Assembly: GCF_001310815.1 (NCBI RefSeq)
Contig: NZ_BAZK01000012.1
Span: forward strand, 1-64,000
Source: Pseudovibrio denitrificans JCM 12308
GTDB lineage: Bacteria > Pseudomonadota > Alphaproteobacteria > Rhizobiales > Stappiaceae
Reading direction: 5' to 3'
DNA: 64,000 bases
Made by a program: the position numbers and the translations under genes
The notes under the pieces: model-generated
Database searches by the model: none
The model's input: the letters and a program-made list of their open reading frames with translations, nothing else
Told to the model about the DNA's origin: nothing
Part shown: in pieces, positions 28,791 to 38,657 of the stretch
How positions within the stretch are numbered: position 1 is the first letter of the stretch
How the letters are laid out: the number at the start of each line of letters is the position of its first letter

Positions 28791-30339
28791 ATGCCAGGAA
28801 TGGTTCCAGCCACACTTCGCCGCCGTGCCGGAGTGATAGCCACTACCGCCGCCGCTTTTACCAGCATACTTATTCCCTCCGCTTCTGCTGTTGATCTGGA
28901 CCAGCGAACCGACCTGAGCGCTGAAGACAAAGCGAAGGTCAGCCGGGTTCTGAAAGCGCCGACAGATTTCACCAAAGCTGAAAATTTTGAATTGATGCAG
29001 GCCGGGAAGTCGACGACCCAGAAGCCGCTCAATCGTGCTGTCTTTACCTTCCCAAGTGCCAATCTGCCTTTTGAGAAGCATCAGGACTTCCGTCTGGGAG
29101 AAAGCCTCTTCCAGAAGCTTTGGGTCTCTACCCCAAGTTCCACCCGTGCCTCTGATGGCCTTGGCCCGTTGTTTAACGCGCGCGCTTGTGAGAGCTGCCA
29201 CCCGAAAGCCGGACGTGGCCGCCCACCGATTGATGACGAGCGCCCGGTTTCCATCTTCATGCGCCTTTCTGTTGCCCCTTCCACGCCGGAAGAGCGGGCT
29301 CTGATTGAGAGCGGTGAAGTTCCTCTTCTTCCAGAACCAACCTATGGCGACCAGTTGCAGAACTTTGGCGTGCCGGGTGTGCCTGGTGAAGGCGAGATGA
29401 AGATTACCTACGAAGAGATCAAAGTAGACCTCTCCGAAGGCGAAGTCGCTTACCTACGCAAGCCAACCTATACAATCGAGAACCTTGCTTACGGTCCGAT
29501 GTCTGAGCACGCGTTAATTTCTGCGCGCGTTGCACCGCCGATGATTGGCCTTGGCCTGCTGGAAGCGATTGCAGAGACCGACATCACCTCTCAGGCTGAT
29601 CCGGATGACGCAGACAATGACGGCATTTCCGGTCGTGTCAGCTGGGTGACCCCTGCTGATCCTGACAGTAAGATGATTGGTCGCTTTGGCTGGAAGGCGC
29701 TGAACGCGACCGTACTGTCTCAGTCTGCTGGCGCGTTTGCCGGTGATATTGGTATCTCGACACCTTATGACCTGCGCAACTACGGCGACTGCACCGAAGC
29801 GCAGACAGCTTGTTTTGAGCAGGCCCATGGCGAGCAGGAGCACCTTGGTGTTTCTGAGGCTCCGGATCCGGTTCTGGATCTGGTCACGTTCTACTCCCAG
29901 AACCTTGCGGTTCCAGCGCGACGTGATGTGAGTGACGCGCAAGTGCTTGCTGGTAAGAAGGTATTTTATGAGGCGGGCTGTGCAAGCTGCCACACACCCA
30001 AAATATGTCACCAGCCGCACTGCGGAGAATCCAGAGCATCAGTTTCAGCTGATCTGGCCTTATACAGACCTGCTGTTGCACGATATGGGCGAAGGCTTGT
30101 CTGATGGTCGTCCTACAGGTTCCGCCAGCGGAAATGAATGGAAAACACCGCCGCTTTGGGGTATTGGACTGACTGAAACTGTCAATAATCACAGGTTCTT
30201 CCTGCACGATGGACGTGCACGCGGCTTGCTGGAAGCAGTGCTGTGGCACGGTGGTGAAGCGGAAGCTGCCAAAACCCGTGTGGTTGAAATGCCTGCTAAG
30301 GATCGAGCCAATCTGATCCGGTTCCTGGAGTCTCTTTGA
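28791..30339 (+). CDS. di-haem oxidoreductase family protein (DHOR/DUF1111), frameshifted
   Basis: This periplasmic c-type cytochrome has two CxxCH haem sites: CESCH in the first third and CASCH near the frameshift. It carries an export signal (RRRAGVIATTAAAFTSILIPSASA). The frame breaks at the A4 run 30000-30003: CCCAAAATATGTC reads correctly as P-K-Y-V if one A is removed. The second part then continues to a normal C-terminus (WKTPPLWGIGL, HDGRARGLLEAVLWHGGEA). Restored length is 515 aa. In other bacteria this family accompanies imelysin genes and was once called thiol oxidoreductase; it probably handles electrons in periplasmic iron uptake. The stop overlaps the next ATG (TGATG). Confidence 0.88.
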
Positions 30340-31436
30340 TGCAGTTTAAGCGCGCTGTCACTTTCAGCCTGGCCCTGGCCGCCGTTACCGCGGTATCTAC
30401 CCCCTCTTTTGCGGCAGATACTCCGGACTATGCTCAGTTCACACGCTCCAGCGTTGAACAGTACATCCGGCCAGCAGCCCAGCAGCTTGTCAGTGCGCTT
30501 ACTGATCTTGAGAAAAGCACGGGCGATCTTTGCACCACACCCAATGCAGACAACTCTGCGGCCTTCAATGAAGCCTTCAGCAAATCCGTTGCTACGCTCG
30601 CTGGTGTCGATTTTCTGAGATTTGGCCCGATGGCGCAGGATAACCTTGCTCAGCGCCTCGCCTTTTTGCCGGACAGCCGTGGTGTTGTGCGCCGGCAGAT
30701 CAATAAAGTGGTCGCCAAGCAGGATCCGACGGTTCGCGAGCCTGCCGCGCTCTCCGTGAAAAGTGTTGCCTTACAGGGCCTGACTGCTCTGGAGCGCATC
30801 TCCTACGCCAGCGATGGTTCTCTGACCCTTGGCACCGGCAAAGACGCAGAGTTTCTTTGTGACTATGCCGAGAGCATCAGCATCAATCTGGTGGGCGCCG
30901 GACTGGAGCTGGAAGCGGAATGGGCGTCTCCCGATGGGTTCTCTGAGGTTCTGCTGAACCCAAGCAAAGACGGCGGCGTGGTGCACACTTACAAAGAAGC
31001 TGCGGAGATGGTGTTCAACTCTATCACCACAGGCCTGATCGTCGACAAAGACCAGTACCTGCTTGTTGTGCTTGGCAAGACCGAGAAGAAGGCCAACCCG
31101 AAGAAGGCTCCTTTTGCTCGCAGTGGCAATGCGGTGACCTATCTTTCAGCGAGCCTTGCTGGTCTGCAGGGCGCCCTGAACGCGGGCGGTTATGCTAAGG
31201 TTCTGGAAGATGAGCAGGACTGGGTGGACAGCTCTCTCAATTTTGAATTCTCCAATGCGCAGCGCGTGCTTGCCAACTTACCAAAGCCGCTTCAGGACAC
31301 AGGCAAAGAGCCAGAAGTTCGTGAGCAGCTGCGCTACCTGATCACCATCATCGATGGCATCAAAGTGGTGATGGCAGAAGATCTTGCTGGCTACCTTGGC
31401 CTTGCCGGAGGCTTCAATGCGCTTGATGGCGACTAA
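30339..31436 (+). CDS. second imelysin family protein
   Basis: A signal peptide (FKRAVTFSLALAAVTAVSTPSFAA) precedes a divergent imelysin domain: a SVEQYIRPAAQQL start, a VDFLRFGPM segment, and a C-terminal GGFNALDGD. The classical GxHxxE motif of the first imelysin is not obvious here, so the two copies probably differ in role. Translation start at 30339 overlaps the previous stop; the ORF could extend to an in-frame TTG three bases earlier. Length is 365 aa. It is the third gene of the iron-linked operon. Confidence 0.88.
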   Translation: MQFKRAVTFSLALAAVTAVSTPSFAADTPDYAQFTRSSVEQYIRPAAQQLVSALTDLEKSTGDLCTTPNADNSAAFNEAFSKSVATLAGVDFLRFGPMAQDNLAQRLAFLPDSRGVVRRQINKVVAKQDPTVREPAALSVKSVALQGLTALERISYASDGSLTLGTGKDAEFLCDYAESISINLVGAGLELEAEWASPDGFSEVLLNPSKDGGVVHTYKEAAEMVFNSITTGLIVDKDQYLLVVLGKTEKKANPKKAPFARSGNAVTYLSASLAGLQGALNAGGYAKVLEDEQDWVDSSLNFEFSNAQRVLANLPKPLQDTGKEPEVREQLRYLITIIDGIKVVMAEDLAGYLGLAGGFNALDGD

Positions 31437-32589
31437 CCCCCTTGCTCTGAGCCGACGGCAGTTTCTGACCGGTCTCGCGGCCTCTGGCGTTGCACTCAGC
31501 GCCAGCAGCTCTCTGGCCTTTGCCAGTGGTCTGCCATTTACGGAAGCAGAAGACCTGCAGCTGTTTGCCAGCGCTCTGCGCACACCAACCGGCAGTTACG
31601 CGCTGGCCGTGTTCAGTGAAGACGGTGAAATCCTCTATCAGACAGCGCTGCCGGATCGTGGTCATGCCATTTCCTTTGACCGCAACAGCATGCGCCTGCT
31701 CTCCTTTGCGCGTCGTCCCGAGAACTTTGCGGTGCTTGCGGATCTGACAGGTGCGCGGGAGCCTCTCGTGTTCACATCTCCCGAGGGCCGGCACTTTTAC
31801 GGTCACGGCGTGTTCTCGCCTGACGGTCGCCTTGCTTATGCGCCCGAGAATGACTTTGAGAATGTGCGCGGTGTGATTGGTGTCTATGATCTTTCCGGGG
31901 ACCAGCCAAAGCGGATTGGCGAGTTTGAGAGTTATGGCATCGGTCCGCATGACTTGCTGATGTCGCCTGATGGCTCCCAGCTTGTTGTTGCTAATGGCGG
32001 GATTGAGACCCACCCTGATAAGGGGCGCGAGAAGCTCAATCTGGACAGCATGCAGCCGAACGTGGCTTTCATTGACACCGCGACAGGCGATCTGCTTGCC
32101 AAGCAGGCGTTGGGTTCTGACCTACATCAGCTTTCCCTGCGCCACATGAGTTTTGACGGCAATGGGGACGTTTGGGTTGGCGGCCAGTTTCAGGGCGCCA
32201 AGGATGCAACACCTCCGCTGATGGTGCATCTGGGGCTCGACAAGGCAGCCACTGCACTGGAGATACCTCTGGAGATCACGCAGGGCCTGCAGAACTACGT
32301 TGGCAGCGTGGAGATGAACCGGACGGGCGACGTGATTGCTGCCTCCTGCCCGCGCGGCGGCAAGATCCTCTACTGGGATGTGGCGGAGCGTTCGTTCATT
32401 GGCTTCCACCAGGTTGCCGATGGCTGCGGTGTGGCTCCGCTGGATGAGGAAAGCTTTGCGATTACTGACGGAAACGGCGCCATCAGCTTTGGCGGAACCG
32501 ACGATGACGTGGCCCAGGTTATCAGCCAAAGCGCAGGCATCAGCTGGGATAACCACCTGACACCACTGGGTATCTTGCGGGAGGAATAG
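31417..32589 (+). CDS. DUF1513 domain protein, Tat-exported
   Basis: A twin-arginine signal (SRRQFLTGLAASGVALSASSSLAFA) indicates export in folded form. The mature part is a beta-propeller-like DUF1513 domain with repeated blocks such as YGHGVFSPDGRLAYAPENDF, GIGPHDLLMSPDGSQLVVANGG and HMSFDGNGDVWVGGQFQG. ATG 31417 is chosen because GGAGG sits five bases upstream; it overlaps the preceding gene. Members of this family regularly end imelysin/DHOR operons; the function is not established. Length is 390 aa. Confidence 0.88.
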   Translation: MRLMATNPLALSRRQFLTGLAASGVALSASSSLAFASGLPFTEAEDLQLFASALRTPTGSYALAVFSEDGEILYQTALPDRGHAISFDRNSMRLLSFARRPENFAVLADLTGAREPLVFTSPEGRHFYGHGVFSPDGRLAYAPENDFENVRGVIGVYDLSGDQPKRIGEFESYGIGPHDLLMSPDGSQLVVANGGIETHPDKGREKLNLDSMQPNVAFIDTATGDLLAKQALGSDLHQLSLRHMSFDGNGDVWVGGQFQGAKDATPPLMVHLGLDKAATALEIPLEITQGLQNYVGSVEMNRTGDVIAASCPRGGKILYWDVAERSFIGFHQVADGCGVAPLDEESFAITDGNGAISFGGTDDDVAQVISQSAGISWDNHLTPLGILREE

Positions 32590-32599
32590 GTTCTCCCGC
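32577..32599 (+). terminator. possible terminator at the end of the imelysin operon
   Basis: GCGGGAG (32577-32583) and CTCCCGC (32593-32599) form a 7-bp stem spanning the DUF1513 stop codon, followed by GGCTTTCCACATTTTC. It is GC-rich but has a poor T tract. Confidence 0.45.
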
Positions 32600-32637
32600 G
32601 GCTTTCCACATTTTCGAGGGTTGTTGTAATTGGCGCA

Positions 32638-32666
32638 TTGCAGCGCGGCCTAGGATCGGGTAAAGA
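32638..32666 (+). promoter_or_regulatory. candidate promoter of tRNA-Arg
   Basis: TTGCAG (32638-32643) and TAAAGA (32661-32666) are 17 bases apart, about 35 bases before the tRNA. This is a reasonable sigma-70-like pair, not verified. Confidence 0.35.
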
Positions 32667-32700
32667 CTACAGCACCTCAAGGGCCTCACGCCCGATACAG

Positions 32701-32777
32701 GCACCCGTAGCTCAGTTGGATAGAGCGCTGCCCTCCGAAGGCAGAGGCCAGAGGTTCGAATCCTCTCGGGTGCGCCA
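32701..32777 (+). tRNA. tRNA-Arg (anticodon CCG)
   Basis: The full cloverleaf is readable: acceptor GCACCCG pairs with CGGGTGC, D arm GCTCAGTTGGATAGAGC, anticodon stem CTGCC/GGCAG with loop CTCCGAA (anticodon CCG), and T arm GAGGTTCGAATCCTC. The CCA end is encoded. Length is 77 bases. Confidence 0.97.
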
Positions 32778-32815
32778 TTTATCTCCTAAGATATCTTCTC
32801 AAAACTCCTTGAGCC

Positions 32816-34423
32816 TCAATCCGCCAAAATCATGTCTGTGGCTTTTTCGGCTATCATGACGACTGGGGCGTGGGTGTTGCCGGAGGGAAGGGTTGGCATG
32901 ATGGAGGCGTCGGCTATGCGGAGGCCTTGGAGGCCGTGGACTTTTAGGTCTGAGCTAACCACCGCATTTTCGTCTGAGCCCATTTTAGCGGTGCCGACGG
33001 GGTGGAAGATGGTTGTGCCGACATCGCCTGCAGCTTCAATCAGTTCCTCATCACTTTCATAGGCCAGACCGGGTTTGATTTCGGTGGCTTTGTAGTGCTG
33101 CATAGTTTTGGTGGCCATGAGTTTTCTGGCGTGGCGGATTGAATCTATGGCGACTTGTTTGTCTTCCTGTGCGCTCAGGTAGTTTGGTGCGATAACGGGG
33201 GCATCGCGATAGTCTGCGGATTGGATGGAGACTGTTCCGCGGCTTTCCGGGCGGAGGTTGCAGACTGACACTGTGATGGCCGGGAATGGATGCAGGGGAT
33301 CTCCAAACTTTTCGAGGCTGAGTGGCTGGACGTGGTACTCGATGTTTGGCGTTGCGTAGCGCTCTGAGGACTTGGTGAAGATGCCGAGCTGGCTTGGAGC
33401 CATGGCCATTGGGCCGGAGCGTGTAAGCGCATACTCGGCCGCGATTTTGGCCTTGCCCCAGAACGTGCGTTGCATCTCGTTGAGGGTTTTCGCGCCCTGT
33501 ATCTTGAAGATTGTGCGCAGTTGCAGATGGTCTTGCAGGTTTGCGCCGACACCTTGCAGCTCGTGCAGTACCTCTATGCCATGGGATTTGAGCAGGTCAG
33601 CCGGGCCGATGCCTGAAAGCTGGAGCAATTGCGGAGAGCCGATGGCACCTGCTGAGAGGATGACCTCTTTGCCTGCCTGAACCGTCATCGGCTTACCTTT
33701 GACGGTCAGGTTCAGCCCAGTAACACGCGTTCCTTCCAGCAACAGTTTTTCGGCTTGCGCGTGGGTGACGATGGTGAGGTTGCTGCGTTTTTTGACTGGG
33801 CTGAGGAAAGCGCGGGCGGCACTCCAGCGGAGGCCACTTTTCTGGTTGACCTCAAAGTAGGACGTTCCTTCATTTTTGCCGTCATTGAGATCATCCGCAG
33901 CGGGGATTCCGAGTTCCGCCGCTGCGTCTTGCACGGCATTGAGGATGTCCCAGTTCAGGCGTTGTTTTTCGACCCGCAGTTCACCACCCTGATGGTGCAG
34001 AGCGTTGTTGCGGAAGGCGTGGTCCTCTGATTTTTTGAAGTACGGAAGCACATCATCCCAGCCCCAGCCGGCATTGCCGAGCTGAGCCCAGTGGTCATAA
34101 TCCGCCGACTGGCCGCGCATATAGATCATGCCATTGATGGATGAACAGCCGCCTAGGACTTTGCCACGTGGGTAGGCGAGAGATCTGCCGTTGAGGCCCT
34201 TTTCTGCGGCGGTGCTGAAGCACCAGTCTGTTCTTGGATTGCCGATGCAATAGAGGTAGCCAACCGGTATGTGGATCCAGTGATAGAGGTCTGAGCCTCC
34301 TGCCTCCAACAGCAACACCTTGTTGGCCGGGTTGGCACTGAGGCGGTTGGCCAGCACGCAACCGGCTGAACCTGCACCAATGACGATGTAATCGTAGGTT
34401 CCAAGAGACGGACGGATGGGCAT
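32816..34423 (-). CDS. GMC family oxidoreductase (choline-dehydrogenase-like)
   Basis: This FAD-dependent alcohol oxidoreductase has the dinucleotide-binding [18 protein letters not shown] at the N-terminus, GMC signature 1 as [20 protein letters not shown], signature 2 as [15 protein letters not shown], and C-terminal catalytic histidines in [12 protein letters not shown] and NTHAPVVMI. It resembles BetA at 57589-59241 but sits at the end of a polyol operon, so its substrate is more likely a sugar alcohol or related alcohol than choline. The start ATG at 34423 overlaps the kinase stop (TGATG). Length is 535 aa. Confidence 0.9.
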   Translation of the reverse strand: MPIRPSLGTYDYIVIGAGSAGCVLANRLSANPANKVLLLEAGGSDLYHWIHIPVGYLYCIGNPRTDWCFSTAAEKGLNGRSLAYPRGKVLGGCSSINGMIYMRGQSADYDHWAQLGNAGWGWDDVLPYFKKSEDHAFRNNALHHQGGELRVEKQRLNWDILNAVQDAAAELGIPAADDLNDGKNEGTSYFEVNQKSGLRWSAARAFLSPVKKRSNLTIVTHAQAEKLLLEGTRVTGLNLTVKGKPMTVQAGKEVILSAGAIGSPQLLQLSGIGPADLLKSHGIEVLHELQGVGANLQDHLQLRTIFKIQGAKTLNEMQRTFWGKAKIAAEYALTRSGPMAMAPSQLGIFTKSSERYATPNIEYHVQPLSLEKFGDPLHPFPAITVSVCNLRPESRGTVSIQSADYRDAPVIAPNYLSAQEDKQVAIDSIRHARKLMATKTMQHYKATEIKPGLAYESDEELIEAAGDVGTTIFHPVGTAKMGSDENAVVSSDLKVHGLQGLRIADASIMPTLPSGNTHAPVVMIAEKATDMILAD

Positions 34424-35931
34424 CACGCCAGCTCCTCTTCTTCCAATGGCAGGCTAAAGCGCTGGCTTAACTTGCAGAACTTAGCGTAGCGACGATCCAT
34501 GAGGTCGCGAAGTTCTTCTCGTGGTGTGTAATGGCGGGTTTGGCGGGTCATGGCCTCGACACCAGCCTCAAACTCATAGAACACCCCTGCCCCAACACCT
34601 GCTGCAATAGCTGCGCCCAGCGCGCCGGTTTCCTGACATTCGGAGATGGACAGCGGGATGTTGAGCGTATCAGCGAAGATCTGTGGCCAGATCTGACTTC
34701 TGGAACCGCCTCCGGAAAGAACTGCGTTTTCAAAGCTTGCACCTGCTGCTTTGAGCTGTTCGATATGGCGGCGATGTTCAAAGACGACACCTTCATAAAG
34801 CGCGTAGAGCATATCAGCGTGGGAATGCCAGCCAGCAACACCAATGAAGCTAGCACGGGCTCTCGGTTCCGGACCAGAGCCATAAAGGAACGGTAAAACG
34901 AACGGCAGGTCATCAGATGGCGTCACGCTCTGAACCATCTCGTTGCACAGCGCAAAGGCCTCTGCGCCTTCCAGAGCCGGATTTACGTGCTCAATGAACT
35001 CGCGGACATACCACTCCAGATTAGCAGCGGAGGTGGCACTGGCTTCGATCTCCATGACCTTGTTTGGTCCAAAGCTGGAGGCCATGAAAACACACGGGTC
35101 ATGCAACGGCTTTTCGGTGATGATCTGGTTGATGCTCCAGGTGCCAGCGACGATGGAGGCTTCGCCTTGCTTGACCACGCCAGAGCCCAGCGCGCTGGCG
35201 ATGACGTCGAATAGGCCAGCGACAACGGAAGTGCCCTCTGCAAGGCCGGTTGCTTTCGCGGCTTGGGCTGAGACTTTGCCTGCGCATTCTTCCGGTGCCA
35301 GTAGCTCTGGCAGATACTCCCTGGCTTCGCTTAGCCCGTAGAGGTTCATCAGCTCGGCATCATAGGCATTGGTTTTCATGTTGAGCAGGCCGCAGCCGCT
35401 CATGTCGGAGATATCGCTGACACGCTTGCCGGTGAGCTGGTGGAGGATGAAGTCCTTGCAGAGAAACACCGTTCCGATTTGGGCGTAGGTTTCAGGGTCA
35501 TGATCCTTTACCCAGCGCAGCAGGGTTGGAGTTTGAGAAACCCACGGCTTTTGCAGGCAGATGTCGTAGAGCGGATCGTCTTTGCCTTCTGCCGTATAGC
35601 GCTCCACCGTTTCAATGGCGCGGGTGTCCAGAGACTGGACGGCCAGCAGTGGCTGTTCTTGTTTATCCAGCAGATAGAGGCCATTGCCGTGGCCTGCACA
35701 GCCGACGCCGATGATCTCACTGGCGGAAATGCCTGCCTCGGCGATCACCTTAGAGATGACTGAGGCAGCGTTGGACCAGAGCTCTCCCAGATCTCGGAGA
35801 ACATGACCGGGCGCTGGGCTAGAGGATACGCCATCCCGCCCGGCCATGGATACAATCCTGCCCGATAAATCAAACAGGACTGCCTTAATAACCGTGTTAC
35901 CGGCATCAAGCCCGAGTAGATAAGAGCCCAT
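34423..35931 (-). CDS. FGGY family carbohydrate kinase
   Basis: This ATP-dependent sugar or polyol kinase has the N-terminal phosphate loop [18 protein letters not shown] and [15 protein letters not shown], and a second ATP site in [19 protein letters not shown]. The sequence looks closer to L-xylulose and erythritol kinases than to glycerol kinase; the substrate cannot be fixed. ATG 35931 is chosen for the GGGGGAA site just upstream; a longer frame reaches 36006 inside the aldolase gene. Length is 502 aa. It follows the aldolase by 19 bases and overlaps the GMC gene. Confidence 0.9.
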   Translation of the reverse strand: MGSYLLGLDAGNTVIKAVLFDLSGRIVSMAGRDGVSSSPAPGHVLRDLGELWSNAASVISKVIAEAGISASEIIGVGCAGHGNGLYLLDKQEQPLLAVQSLDTRAIETVERYTAEGKDDPLYDICLQKPWVSQTPTLLRWVKDHDPETYAQIGTVFLCKDFILHQLTGKRVSDISDMSGCGLLNMKTNAYDAELMNLYGLSEAREYLPELLAPEECAGKVSAQAAKATGLAEGTSVVAGLFDVIASALGSGVVKQGEASIVAGTWSINQIITEKPLHDPCVFMASSFGPNKVMEIEASATSAANLEWYVREFIEHVNPALEGAEAFALCNEMVQSVTPSDDLPFVLPFLYGSGPEPRARASFIGVAGWHSHADMLYALYEGVVFEHRRHIEQLKAAGASFENAVLSGGGSRSQIWPQIFADTLNIPLSISECQETGALGAAIAAGVGAGVFYEFEAGVEAMTRQTRHYTPREELRDLMDRRYAKFCKLSQRFSLPLEEEELA

Positions 35932-35950
35932 GGTTCCCCCCAATTCCCAA

Positions 35951-36805
35951 TTATGCAGCTTCGAAGGCTGACTGATAGATCGCCCAGGCTTCTGCTGCAT
36001 CGACATCCTGATGGATCATCGCCATGAGAGCCTGAACCACGCCGCGTGGATTGTCATGCTGATAAATATTACGACCGTACACCATGCCGTGCGCCCCTTG
36101 ACGCATCAAACGGGACGATTTTTCAAAGACTTTCAGCAGGTCTTCCTTGCCACCGCCACGCACCAGAACTGGGCAGCGGGCCGCTTCCACCACGCGGTAG
36201 AAGTCATCAGGATCATCGGTTGGATCGGCTTTGACGATATCTGCGCCCATCTCACGCGCCAGACGGACCAGCGTGACGATCTTATCGGCATTGCCGTCCA
36301 CCAGATAGCCGCCGCGCTCGCTGTTTGGCTGCATGACGAGCGGTTCGATCATCAGCGGCATGCCATACTTTTCGCAGGCGTTGGTGAGGCGGGAGATGTT
36401 TTGGACGCATTGTTTAAACAGGTCCGGCTCATCCGGCAGCATGAACAGGTTCACGACCACACAGGCAGCATCCATGCGCAGGGCTGTGAGGATTGGTTCT
36501 TCCTCGTTCTGCATCAGCGCCCACATGTGGCGGTGGCGTTCTGCATTGTAAGGGTTGCCCATATCGACGCGCATCACCAATGCTGGCTTGTTCTTGCCGT
36601 CGATTGTTTGCAGCAGGTCAGACTGGCCATAGTTCATCTGGATGGCGTCCGGGCCAGCATCCACCAGCGCTTTTACAACGCCGCCCATGTCTTCCAAGCC
36701 ATCCATGAAGGTTGGTTCGTTACAGACACCGTGGTCAATGGCGACGTCCAGACATTTGCCGCCGGAGAACAGGCGGTTCATTCGCACTTTTTTGCTAAGA
36801 TACAT
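35951..36805 (-). CDS. class I aldolase, LsrF/FbaB (DeoC-like) family
   Basis: This TIM-barrel Schiff-base aldolase has GGKCLDVAIDHGVCNEP at the N-terminus, MGADIVKADPTDD with the expected catalytic lysine, and PVLVRGGGKEDLLKVFE followed by GAHGMVYGRNIYQH. The family cleaves or thiolyses ketose phosphates (LsrF, class I FBP aldolase). In this operon it probably splits a ketose phosphate formed by the kinase and flavoprotein. ATG 36805 overlaps the GlpD-like gene's end by 11 bases and has GGAG upstream. Length is 284 aa. Confidence 0.88.
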   Translation of the reverse strand: MYLSKKVRMNRLFSGGKCLDVAIDHGVCNEPTFMDGLEDMGGVVKALVDAGPDAIQMNYGQSDLLQTIDGKNKPALVMRVDMGNPYNAERHRHMWALMQNEEEPILTALRMDAACVVVNLFMLPDEPDLFKQCVQNISRLTNACEKYGMPLMIEPLVMQPNSERGGYLVDGNADKIVTLVRLAREMGADIVKADPTDDPDDFYRVVEAARCPVLVRGGGKEDLLKVFEKSSRLMRQGAHGMVYGRNIYQHDNPRGVVQALMAMIHQDVDAAEAWAIYQSAFEAA

Positions 36806-38561
36806 TGGAAGTCTCCATTTCAATATGATCTTCAATGAGTTGCTTCATGCCATGATAGGCACTGAGGTAATTTCGAGTTTCGGTGGTGTGGTCTTGCCGC
36901 AAGTTCTCATCCCATCCACGCTGACTGGCGAAGATCCGGGAGATGTCTTCCAGCGTGTTGGTGGTGAGCGTGCCTGAGATGGCGAGGGTGGTTCTACGCA
37001 GGATCAGATCGAGCATGTTGGCGACGTGTTCGGCATTGATGAGATGCGCGATCTCCGCGTGAGTGTAAGTTTCGGCATCTGCCAGCGGCTGGTCTGGCTG
37101 GTTGGCGCAGGCAAGGGCAACGTCGCGGGCTTTGGTGCCGTACCGCTCCAGCAAGGTTTCGAGACGCTGCTGCGAGGCGCCTGTTTCGGACATAACAGCC
37201 TGATACCAGCGCTGTCTCTGCGCTTCTGTTTGCGGATAGGCGGCACCGCCACCAATGCGAGCCTCCAGCGTGGAGTGGGTGCGTTTCATGCCGAGGTCTT
37301 TCAGCACTGCATCTGCCACTTGCTCACCGAATGCGCGGAAGGTTGTCCATTTGCCGCCGACCATGCAGCGCACCGGGGCTGAACCTCCGGCCAGTGGGCC
37401 AAGGTCAACGCAGGAGTGATCCCGGGAGATCTGGCCGTTGATTGCAGAGTTGCTGTGGGGCAGAGGGCGGACACCTGCGAAGGTGAAGCAGATTTGCTCG
37501 GGGGCTATCTTGATGTTTGGGAAGATGCCTTCCAGCGATTTGAGGATGTAGTCCTGCTCTTCCTGCGTGCAGATCATACCGGTTGGGTTCTCAACGCGGA
37601 TATCTGTAGACCCGACAAGAACAAGGCCCTGATAAGTAAAGAGAATACAGACGCGGCCTTCTTCGTTTTCAAAGTAGACCATATGATCGCCAATGGCTTT
37701 GCGCAGTTCCTCATTGTCGATCATGAGGTGCGAGCCTTTGGTACCGCCAATCAGGCGTTTCCAGAGTGACGATGCCTTATCTGTGAGGGCATCATTGGTG
37801 AAATCGATCCAGGCGCCTGTGGCGTTGATGATTGTTTTGGGCTTCACGATAACTTGCTGGCCACTCAGTTCATCGTTGAGGATGACCTCACCGTCGCCTC
37901 TGCCTGTTGCGCGGATGTAATTGAGGGCCAGTGTTGCTGGGTTTTTGGCAAGGGTTTGTTCAATGATTTCAAAGCCAAGTCGCTCTGGCTGGGTGACCGA
38001 AGCATCGTAATAGGTTGCGCTGCAGAGGGTTTCCGGACGGTATTGCGGGAACTTCTGCCTGGTAGCCGCTTTGCCGAAGAACTGGTGGCTGGGCATGACT
38101 TTGTTCTTGCGGGTGAAAAGATCATAGAACGTCAAACCAGCCTTGATCATCAGGGCACCACGGCGCGGTTGAGACTGGCTCAGGCGGAAAAAGCGCAGGG
38201 TGCTGCCGATGATGCCGTCGAGGTAGCTGGAAATCGGGATCGATGTCGGCAAGGGCTTCACGTAGTGCGGAGCGTTGGCGAGCAACGCATTGCGCTCCAT
38301 GAGGGATTCCTGCACCAGACGGAACTCACCATTTTCCAGATATCGCAGGCCACCATGAACCATGCGGGAAAGGGCAGCACTGGCGCCGCTGCAATAGTCT
38401 GCCGCATCAACAAGGATGACGTTTGCACCGGCCAGCCCGAGTTCGCGAAACACGCTAATGCCATTGATGCCTGCGCCAATTACAAGCACATCTGGCGTGG
38501 TGTTTTGTTTTAAACGCCCCCAGATATCGTCCCGTTCCATATGCCGCAAATTATGGGCCAT
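36795..38561 (-). CDS. FAD-dependent glycerol-3-phosphate dehydrogenase-like protein (GlpD/EryB type)
   Basis: The N-terminal FAD site is VLVIGAGINGISVFRELGLAGANVILVD, then GASAALSRMVHGGLRYLE as in GlpD. A central INATGAWIDF and the late FTFAGVRPLPHS and GGKWTTFRAFGEQVAD motifs are present. The C-terminal GlpD-type domain extends the protein to 588 aa. The family oxidises polyol phosphates at the membrane into quinones. In the erythritol pathway EryB does this on erythritol phosphate; here the substrate is presumably the kinase product. ATG 38561 is chosen for GGGAGTG eight bases upstream. Confidence 0.9.
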   Translation of the reverse strand: MAHNLRHMERDDIWGRLKQNTTPDVLVIGAGINGISVFRELGLAGANVILVDAADYCSGASAALSRMVHGGLRYLENGEFRLVQESLMERNALLANAPHYVKPLPTSIPISSYLDGIIGSTLRFFRLSQSQPRRGALMIKAGLTFYDLFTRKNKVMPSHQFFGKAATRQKFPQYRPETLCSATYYDASVTQPERLGFEIIEQTLAKNPATLALNYIRATGRGDGEVILNDELSGQQVIVKPKTIINATGAWIDFTNDALTDKASSLWKRLIGGTKGSHLMIDNEELRKAIGDHMVYFENEEGRVCILFTYQGLVLVGSTDIRVENPTGMICTQEEQDYILKSLEGIFPNIKIAPEQICFTFAGVRPLPHSNSAINGQISRDHSCVDLGPLAGGSAPVRCMVGGKWTTFRAFGEQVADAVLKDLGMKRTHSTLEARIGGGAAYPQTEAQRQRWYQAVMSETGASQQRLETLLERYGTKARDVALACANQPDQPLADAETYTHAEIAHLINAEHVANMLDLILRRTTLAISGTLTTNTLEDISRIFASQRGWDENLRQDHTTETRNYLSAYHGMKQLIEDHIEMETSNVS

Positions 38562-38657
38562 AGCCAAAGCACTCCCGTTGCCGGACCATCTCGTCGACGG
38601 TCCAGCCTGACCTCACTGCCCCGAGGTCGCTGTTATTCCTTGAAATCCGAGCGGGTT

